The position numbers and the translations under genes were made by a program. Source: an uncultured Oscillospiraceae bacterium (GTDB taxonomy: Bacteria > Bacillota > Clostridia > Oscillospirales > Oscillospiraceae). From it: 9,436 nucleotides of DNA. The stretch's first letter is position 1. Each line of letters starts with the position of its first letter. The notes under the pieces were generated by a model. That model had not been told where the DNA came from. It worked only from the letters and a program-made list of their open reading frames with translations, and did not search any database. Shown here one piece after another: positions 5,129 to 9,436 of this stretch. Where the stretch lies: the NCBI GenBank assembly GCA_949093475.1, contig CARXAY010000035.1, positions 1 through 9,436 on the forward strand, given 5' to 3'.

Positions 5129-5914
5129 TTAGCCGTAGAAGGAATGATTGCCGATGGTGACGATCAGGCTCTTGTGCTTGGAGGCCCAGAAGGACTTGCC
5201 CACGCCGTTGAACCAGCAGGCGTTGCCCACCGTGTTCGCGCCGTCCATGGCCAGCTTGGCGGCGATGATGGCTTCCGCCTTGGGTGTGGCGTTGGTCGCG
5301 CCGGTAAATTGGTTTTTCTGGAACAGCACGTCATGCACCGTGTTGGGGAACTGAGAGAATTTGACCCGGTTCAAGATCACGTTGGCTACGCCGATTTTCC
5401 CCGCCAAGGGCTGGTTGCCGCTCTCGTGCTGGACGACCCGGGCGATCAGATCCAGATCCGTAGCATTGTAATAGGCGTCGCCGCTCTCCAGCGCAGTACC
5501 CCCGGTGGTCAGGTAAATGCCGCCGTCCTTCCATTCCACCGCCGCGCCCAGCGCCGTGGCCAGCGTGCGGACAGGCACCAACGTCTCGCAGGTCTCCGAA
5601 TGGGCGCGCACCAGACCGGGGATGTAAAGATACCGCCCGTTGCACACCATATAGGCGTGTCCGGTAAAGGCGCTCAGAACAAAATCGCTGCCCTCCATCG
5701 CGCCGTCGGCGCGCAGGTGCGCCTCCGGGCGCAGGGCCAAGGTGGTATAGTAAAGAGATACATAAGTCACGCCGTTTTCCGCCGTGGATGCGGCGTTGGC
5801 CACCAGCTCGCCGTCCACATACACGGGGATCTGGCTTTCCGGCGCGGCCAAGGCGGGAACGCTCAGGCCAAACAGCAGGGTGAGGGCCAGCAAAAGGCAA
5901 ATGCTTCGCTTCAA
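5129..5914 (-). CDS. Secreted SleB/CwlJ-type cell-wall hydrolase with copper-amine-oxidase-like N-terminal domain
   Basis: This 261-residue exported protein probably cleaves peptidoglycan. A Sec signal peptide covers residues 1-23 (cleavage after ALA). Residues about 27-137 look like the copper amine oxidase N-terminal-like fold (VYVDGELVANAA..., LVPVRTLATALGAAVEW), which in Firmicutes is a wall-associated module. Residues about 152-261 are the Hydrolase_2 (SleB/CwlJ) domain: LIARVVQHESGNQPLAGKIG carries the likely catalytic Glu164, followed by ANVILNRV, KNQF and the closing HSFYG. SleB relatives are lytic transglycosylases acting on spore cortex, but vegetative members are known. The start codon is TTG (complement of 5912-5914): there is no ATG giving the full signal peptide, and GGAG lies five bases upstream. 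It has its own vegetative-type promoter, which argues against a purely forespore role. Its C-terminal end faces the SASP gene across a terminator. Confidence 0.9.
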   Translation of the reverse strand: MKRSICLLLALTLLFGLSVPALAAPESQIPVYVDGELVANAASTAENGVTYVSLYYTTLALRPEAHLRADGAMEGSDFVLSAFTGHAYMVCNGRYLYIPGLVRAHSETCETLVPVRTLATALGAAVEWKDGGIYLTTGGTALESGDAYYNATDLDLIARVVQHESGNQPLAGKIGVANVILNRVKFSQFPNTVHDVLFQKNQFTGATNATPKAEAIIAAKLAMDGANTVGNACWFNGVGKSFWASKHKSLIVTIGNHSFYG

Positions 5915-5945
5915 ATCGTCTCCACTCGCTTTCCAAATTCAAACT

Positions 5946-5982
5946 GTTACTAAATTGTAACCTATTTGATTCCAAATTGCAA
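5946..5982 (-). promoter_or_regulatory. SigA-type promoter and palindrome upstream of the hydrolase gene
   Basis: On the minus strand TTGCAA (5977-5982) and TACAAT (5954-5959) are exactly 17 bases apart, close to the vegetative consensus. The inverted repeat GTTAC-N6-GTAAC (5946-5961) covers the -10 and expected start site, a position where a repressor would block transcription. A 9-base direct repeat TTCCAAATT (5931-5939, 5970-5978) brackets the same region. The regulator is unknown. Confidence 0.65.
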
Positions 5983-6015
5983 GCATTTCTTTGCCGGAAG
6001 CCTTCGTCCATTTGC

Positions 6016-6038
6016 CCAAAGATCCCGCACCAACGGGA
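6016..6038 (-). terminator. Weak possible terminator after the radical SAM gene
   Basis: On the minus strand, directly after the radical SAM stop codon, TCCCG and CGGGA pair as a 5-bp stem around six bases (6023-6038), followed by TCTTTGGG. The stem is short and the T run is poor, so read-through into the hydrolase gene is possible. Confidence 0.3.
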
Positions 6039-6040
6039 AA

Positions 6041-7378
6041 TTATTTCTCCTTCTCCTCTACCCAGAGCTTGTCCGCCACGGGAGACCAAGCCGCGGCGTA
6101 GGGGGTGGTGCGCCCGCACAGCTCCTCGGCGGCTTCGGGGGCTTCGGGGTCGGTGGAGTGCGCCCCGGTCTCTTCTACCAGCTTGGGCAGGATGCTGGGG
6201 TTTTCCAGCATGGGGCAGGGCTTGAACATATTGTCGTTGAAGGGCTGACCCTTGTGGTAGGCCATGAAGATGGGGGACTTCAGCGCCTCCAGCAGAGTCA
6301 CGTCGTGGATGTTCACGTTGGAATAGTGGATGAACACGCAGGGATCTACGTCTCCGGCGGCATTGATGTGGAGATACCGCCGCCCCCCGGCAATACATCC
6401 GCCCACATACTTGGCGTCGTTTTGGAAGTCCATGGTGAAGAGGGGCTTGGTCTTGCGGAAGGCTTGGATCTGGCGATAAACGGAAACCCGCTGGTCGGGC
6501 TTGGGCATCAGCTCGGGGACGGCGTCCTTCCCGGTGGGCATATAGTGGAAGTACCAAGCAAACAGCGCACCCATGTCAATGACCTGATCGAAGAATTTCT
6601 CCGAGGTGACGTCGGCGTAGTTCCGGGAGGTGTAGCACACCGACAGGCCGAAGGGCAGACCATGGCCCTTGAGCAGCTCCATGGCGTGCATCACCTTTCG
6701 ATAGACCCCCTCGCCCCGGCGGGAGTCGTTGGCTTCTTCAAAGCCCTCCAGAGAGATGGCGGGGATGAAGTTGCCCACCCGCAGCATATCCTGACAAAAC
6801 GCCTCGTCGATGAGGGTAGAGTTGGTGAAGCAGAGGAAGGCGCAGTCGTTGTGTACCTCGCACAGCTTGATGAGATCCGCCTTGCGTACCAGCGGCTCGC
6901 CGCCGGTGTAAATATAAATGTAGCAGCCCAGCTCCTTCCCCTGACGGATGATGGAGTCGATGTCCTCATAAGAGAGGTTCAGCTTGTGACCGTATTCCGC
7001 CGCCCAGCACCCGGTGCAGTGGAGGTTGCAGGCGCTGGTGGGGTCTAACAGGATGGCCCAAGGGATGTTGCACCCATGCTCCTCCCGCTTCTTTTCCTGA
7101 ATGGGCCAGCCGATGAGGTTGCCGTTGAGCATAAAGGTGCGGAACAGGGTCTCGCGCACATGGGGATCGAGCTGGTAGAACTTCATAATGAGTTGATACC
7201 AGTTGTTTTTCTCGTCAATGGCGTGGTGGAAGGCGGCCCGCTGCTCTACAAAGACGTCGTCGGGCATGAACTTGTCCACCAGCTCCAGCAGCTTGGGAAT
7301 GTTTTGCTCCGGATCTTTCTCCAGATACTTCATTGCCTGTTGAAAACCGAACTTTTTTGCCATGTCTGCCATACCCAT
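6041..7378 (-). CDS. Radical SAM protein with SPASM/twitch-like C-terminal domain
   Basis: This 445-residue cytoplasmic protein is a radical SAM enzyme. The cluster motif CNLHCTGC (C117, C121, C124) sits at the start of a partial TIM barrel, with the SAM-binding GGEP at 159-162. An N-terminal helical extension of about 105 residues (MGMADMAKKFGFQQAMKYLE...) precedes it. The C-terminal part has CIAGGRRYLHINAAGDVDPC (C328-C347) and a later KPCPMLENP (C388), a pattern of SPASM/twitch domains that hold an extra iron-sulfur cluster. Such enzymes often modify peptides or cofactors, but no precursor peptide is visible nearby, so the substrate is open. ATG 7378 is preceded by GGAG eleven bases upstream; ATG 7399 would add seven residues but overlaps that ribosome site. 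It is divergent from a TetR gene with overlapping promoters, so the TetR protein is its likely regulator. The family is certain, the reaction unassigned. Confidence 0.9.
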   Translation of the reverse strand: MGMADMAKKFGFQQAMKYLEKDPEQNIPKLLELVDKFMPDDVFVEQRAAFHHAIDEKNNWYQLIMKFYQLDPHVRETLFRTFMLNGNLIGWPIQEKKREEHGCNIPWAILLDPTSACNLHCTGCWAAEYGHKLNLSYEDIDSIIRQGKELGCYIYIYTGGEPLVRKADLIKLCEVHNDCAFLCFTNSTLIDEAFCQDMLRVGNFIPAISLEGFEEANDSRRGEGVYRKVMHAMELLKGHGLPFGLSVCYTSRNYADVTSEKFFDQVIDMGALFAWYFHYMPTGKDAVPELMPKPDQRVSVYRQIQAFRKTKPLFTMDFQNDAKYVGGCIAGGRRYLHINAAGDVDPCVFIHYSNVNIHDVTLLEALKSPIFMAYHKGQPFNDNMFKPCPMLENPSILPKLVEETGAHSTDPEAPEAAEELCGRTTPYAAAWSPVADKLWVEEKEK

Positions 7379-7428
7379 GGAAATCGTTTCTCCTTTCATT
7401 GCCGGGAAGATTAAATTTTCCCCAAGTG

Positions 7429-7457
7429 TTGATTTATCCATCGGGGTATAGTATAAT
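7429..7457 (+). promoter_or_regulatory. SigA-type promoter for the TetR/glycosyltransferase operon
   Basis: TTGATT (7429-7434) and a perfect TATAAT (7452-7457) are 17 bases apart. The expected start is near 7464, giving a leader of about 100 bases before the TetR ATG. The -10 box shares four bases with the -10 of the leftward radical SAM promoter, so the two cannot be occupied fully at once. Confidence 0.7.
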
Positions 7458-7477
7458 GTCTGGGAACAAAAAAGCAA
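7450..7477 (-). promoter_or_regulatory. SigA-type promoter for the radical SAM gene
   Basis: On the minus strand TTGCTT (complement of 7472-7477) and TATACT (complement of 7450-7455) are separated by 16 bases. The expected start is near 7443, about 65 bases before the chosen ATG. The palindrome GCAATTGC (7474-7481) overlaps its -35 box, and GCCA-ATA-TGGC (7480-7490) lies next to it. Both are possible operator halves. Confidence 0.55.
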
Positions 7478-7563
7478 TTGCCAATATGGCGGGGTTTGTT
7501 GAGAAATCGGCGGCGGGGACGAAAGCTGTCGAAAAATACACAAGAGAAAGGAAGAATGTCCAG

Positions 7564-8124
7564 ATGGCAGGGGATAGACGGGTGGCCCGCACCAAGGCGG
7601 CGCTGACGGCGGCACTGTTTGAGCTGCTGGGGGAGAAGGATTTTTCCAAGATATCCATTACCGAGCTGACCCGGCGGGCGGACGTAGACCGCAAGACCTT
7701 TTACCTCCACTATCAAACGGTGGACGAAATCTTGGAGGAGTTTTACGAGGAGAGTCTGCGCCATCTCCATGACAGCATCGAGCGGGAGGGGATCTTCCGC
7801 GGCCCGAGCATCGACATGGTGGCGTTCTTCCGGGTGCTGTGCGGTTTGGTGTCTCAGGATATGCCCCTGTTTCGCCGTCTGGCGCAGGGCGGGGGATATA
7901 CCTACTTTATGGAGCGCATCCGTACCCTCCTGCGGGAGGGGATGGAGGACTTTTTCCGCCGTCAGGGCGGCCACAGCGAGGCGGAGCTTCAGCTTCTGGG
8001 CGAGTTTTACGCCGCCGCTGTGATGCGGGCCTACCTCATTTGGTTGCGGGGCGATCTGGACATGGACGAGGTCTGCTTGGCGGAAACGGTGGGCAAGGCG
8101 GTCAGCGGCGCGCTGCCGCTGTAA
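7564..8124 (+). CDS. TetR/AcrR-family transcriptional regulator
   Basis: This 186-residue protein is a TetR-type dimeric DNA-binding regulator. The N-terminal TetR domain covers about residues 7-55, with the helix-turn-helix at 29-50 (KISITELTRRADVDRKTFYLHY). The rest is an all-helical ligand-binding and dimerisation domain whose sequence gives no clue to the ligand. I chose ATG 7564 because AGGAAG (7549-7554) lies nine bases upstream; earlier in-frame ATGs at 7456 and 7486 lack a ribosome site, and the first lies inside the -10 box. The gene is divergent from the radical SAM gene and 19 bases upstream of a glycosyltransferase gene, so it probably controls its own operon and the divergent gene. 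Usual TetR action is repression lifted by a small ligand; here that is inferred. Confidence 0.92.
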   Translation: MAGDRRVARTKAALTAALFELLGEKDFSKISITELTRRADVDRKTFYLHYQTVDEILEEFYEESLRHLHDSIEREGIFRGPSIDMVAFFRVLCGLVSQDMPLFRRLAQGGGYTYFMERIRTLLREGMEDFFRRQGGHSEAELQLLGEFYAAAVMRAYLIWLRGDLDMDEVCLAETVGKAVSGALPL

Positions 8125-8143
8125 GAGAGAAAGGGGCGCACCG

Positions 8144-9256
8144 ATGAAAGTACTCTATCTGCTCAACTTCGCCGGCAAGGCGGGGACGGAGCGTTATGTG
8201 GAATCCTTGGTGAAGTATCTTGGCCCGCAGGGCAGCGGGCAGGTCGAGCCGTACTTTGCCTACAACACCCCGGGGCTGCTGGTAGAGCGGCTGGAGGCCA
8301 TGGGCGTACCCACCCGGCAGCTTGCCATGAACAGCCGCTTCGACCTCAAGGCGGCCAAGGCCTTAGCCGCGCTGTGCGAGGAGTGGGACATCGACCTGAT
8401 CCACTGCCACTATCTGCGGGAAAACTACATCGCCCTGCTGGCGAAAAAGTACAACAAAAAGGTGCGGGTGGTGTATACCAACCACTTTATTCTGGCAAAC
8501 GACTTTGTCACGCGGCTGTCCAACCGCCTGCTGGACAAGAAGCAGGATCGGATGATCGCCGTGTGCCGCAAGGGGAAGGAGCAGCTCATCGCCAACGGCT
8601 GGAGCGGGGAGAAGATCCACGTCCTCCACAACGCCGTGGATCTGGACGCATGGGCGGGCAGCCGGGCCGACTCCACCCTCCGCAACCAGCTGGGCATCCC
8701 CGAAGACCGCTTTGTGATGCTGTGCGCGTCCCGGTTTGCCCCCGATAAGGGCCACGCCTATCTGGTGCGCTCCATGAAGGCGCTGAAGGACGCGACCGAT
8801 GTGCCCTTCACGCTGGTGCTGGCGGGGGACGGGGAGCTGTTAGAGCCCACCCGCGCCCTGTGCAAAGAGCTGGGGCTGGATGAGGACACGGTGAAGTTCA
8901 TCGGCTTTCGCGAGGACATGAAGAACCTCTTTCAAGCCGCCGACCTCTACGTCAATTCCTCCCAGCACGAGGCCCTCAGCTTCCTCATCATCGAGGCTAT
9001 GGCCGCGGGCCTGCCCGCCGCCATCACCGACATGGCGGGCAACCCGGACATTTTGACCGGGCCGGAGCAGGGGGGCGTGCTGCTGCCCTACAACGACCCG
9101 GAACACACGGCAAAAGCGCTGGCGCGGTTTTTGGAGGACAAGGACTTCTTGGCCCTTTGCCGGGAGAACGCGAGGAAAAATATCGAGGAGCGCTTTGAGA
9201 TCGGCAAGCTGGCCCGTGATACCTATGAGGTCTATGAAAAGGCGGTGGAAGGATGA
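8144..9256 (+). CDS. GT4-type glycosyltransferase (GT-B fold)
   Basis: This 370-residue protein transfers a sugar from an activated nucleotide donor, probably at the inner face of the membrane during surface polysaccharide building. The N-terminal half holds the acceptor side: YLLNFAGKAGTERYVESLV (5-23, Gly-rich loop), IHCHYLRENY (86-95) and YTNHF (111-115). The C-terminal half is the Glycos_transf_1 domain: HNAVD (162-166), SRFAPDKGH (196-204, with the phosphate-contacting Arg and Lys), LAGDGELL (226-233), GFREDM (254-259) and the EX7E motif E276/E284 in HEALSFLIIEAMAAG. Length is normal for the family. ATG 8144 is preceded by AAAGGGG, and the TetR stop lies 19 bases upstream. Its stop overlaps the next start codon (ATGA, 9253-9256), showing translational coupling. 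Donor and acceptor cannot be told from sequence. Confidence 0.92.
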   Translation: MKVLYLLNFAGKAGTERYVESLVKYLGPQGSGQVEPYFAYNTPGLLVERLEAMGVPTRQLAMNSRFDLKAAKALAALCEEWDIDLIHCHYLRENYIALLAKKYNKKVRVVYTNHFILANDFVTRLSNRLLDKKQDRMIAVCRKGKEQLIANGWSGEKIHVLHNAVDLDAWAGSRADSTLRNQLGIPEDRFVMLCASRFAPDKGHAYLVRSMKALKDATDVPFTLVLAGDGELLEPTRALCKELGLDEDTVKFIGFREDMKNLFQAADLYVNSSQHEALSFLIIEAMAAGLPAAITDMAGNPDILTGPEQGGVLLPYNDPEHTAKALARFLEDKDFLALCRENARKNIEERFEIGKLARDTYEVYEKAVEG

Positions 9257-9436
9257 ACGAAGGAATGAATTGGGCGGCGGGCAGTCTCCTGTGCCGCTGG
9301 CTGGTGGGCCTTTGGAACGCCCTCAGGGCGGTTTGGCACGAGAGCGCGGTGGGGAAGTGGTTTCACCGCCGCCGGGTGGACTTTGCCGCCGCCGGGGCGG
9401 AGAGCCGGGCCGTTCGGACGGTGACCCGGGACGGCG
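9253..9436 (+). CDS. 3'-truncated gene after the glycosyltransferase; product not recognised
   Basis: An open frame starts with ATG 9253, overlapping the glycosyltransferase stop, and stays open to the window end (61 codons). A second in-frame ATG lies at 9265, and neither has ideal ribosome-site spacing (GGAAGG at 9247-9252 touches the first). The visible residues begin MNEGMNWAAGSLLCRWLVGL and are rich in Trp and Arg, with amphipathic or mildly hydrophobic stretches and no motif. The position right after a glycosyltransferase makes a membrane protein of polysaccharide assembly, such as an O-antigen ligase/polymerase-like protein, a reasonable guess, but only the missing part could show transmembrane helices. 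Confidence 0.6.
   Translation, partial: MNEGMNWAAGSLLCRWLVGLWNALRAVWHESAVGKWFHRRRVDFAAAGAESRAVRTVTRDG

Noticed and set aside
5108..5953. Plus-strand open frame of 281 codons
   Set aside because: It is antisense to the SleB-type hydrolase, which has a signal peptide, catalytic motif, promoter and terminator on the minus strand.
5331..6557. Minus-strand open frame of 408 codons spanning the hydrolase and radical SAM genes
   Set aside because: It is an out-of-frame reading of both genes and their intergenic gap, rich in Arg/Pro/Gly as expected for shadow frames.
5966..7048. Long plus-strand open frame of 360 codons
   Set aside because: It lies antisense to the radical SAM gene, whose cysteine motifs and SPASM-like pattern are unmistakable. 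It is a by-product of GC-rich codon structure and has no recognisable domain or good ribosome site.
7333..7563. Upstream extension of the TetR reading frame
   Set aside because: It begins inside the divergent radical SAM gene and crosses both promoters; only ATG 7564 has a correctly spaced ribosome site and matches family length.
1..9436. CRISPR array, insertion sequence, phage or toxin-antitoxin module
   Set aside because: No regularly spaced repeats, transposase or integrase motifs, or terminal inverted repeats were seen. The two XRE genes lack a neighbouring toxin-like gene.

Overview
The window looks like chromosome of a moderately GC-rich, endospore-forming Clostridia, probably an Oscillospiraceae-type gut bacterium. 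This is inferred from an alpha/beta-type SASP gene, a Spo0A-type DNA-binding domain, a SleB/CwlJ-type wall hydrolase, an ECF sigma factor with a DUF4367-type partner, strong AGGAGG ribosome sites and GC-rich third codon positions. No 16S gene or other marker fixes the genus. Twelve protein genes are supported, two of them cut by the window edges. I see no tRNA, rRNA, CRISPR array or insertion sequence.

Left part (1-1514): the 3' portion of a HerA/DUF853-family ATPase with a coiled-coil tail, closed by a perfect 16-bp terminator hairpin. Next (1517-3908) comes a compact regulatory cassette, more AT-rich in places: an XRE regulator, an ECF sigma factor, a single-pass membrane protein with a DUF4367-like exterior (probable anti-sigma or sensor) and a small secreted beta-rich protein. 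Strong terminators bound it on both sides. An inverted repeat over the promoter suggests self-regulation by the XRE protein. This is the best candidate for a little-described signalling system.

Middle (3980-5109): a second XRE regulator overlaps by 17 bases a 108-residue protein that is essentially the Spo0A DNA-binding domain without a receiver. An alpha/beta SASP gene follows. The three genes suggest a sporulation-related neighbourhood. A 17-bp hairpin separates the SASP gene from a convergent gene for a secreted protein with a copper-amine-oxidase-like N-terminal domain and a SleB/CwlJ hydrolase domain. That gene starts with TTG and has a good vegetative promoter containing a palindrome.

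Right part (5983-9436): a radical SAM protein with a SPASM/twitch-like C-terminal domain is read leftward. A TetR regulator is read rightward from the same 186-bp gap, and the predicted -10 boxes of the two promoters overlap. The TetR gene is followed within 19 bases by a GT4-type glycosyltransferase, whose stop overlaps the start of a truncated gene (ATGA). This suggests a TetR-headed surface-glycan operon.
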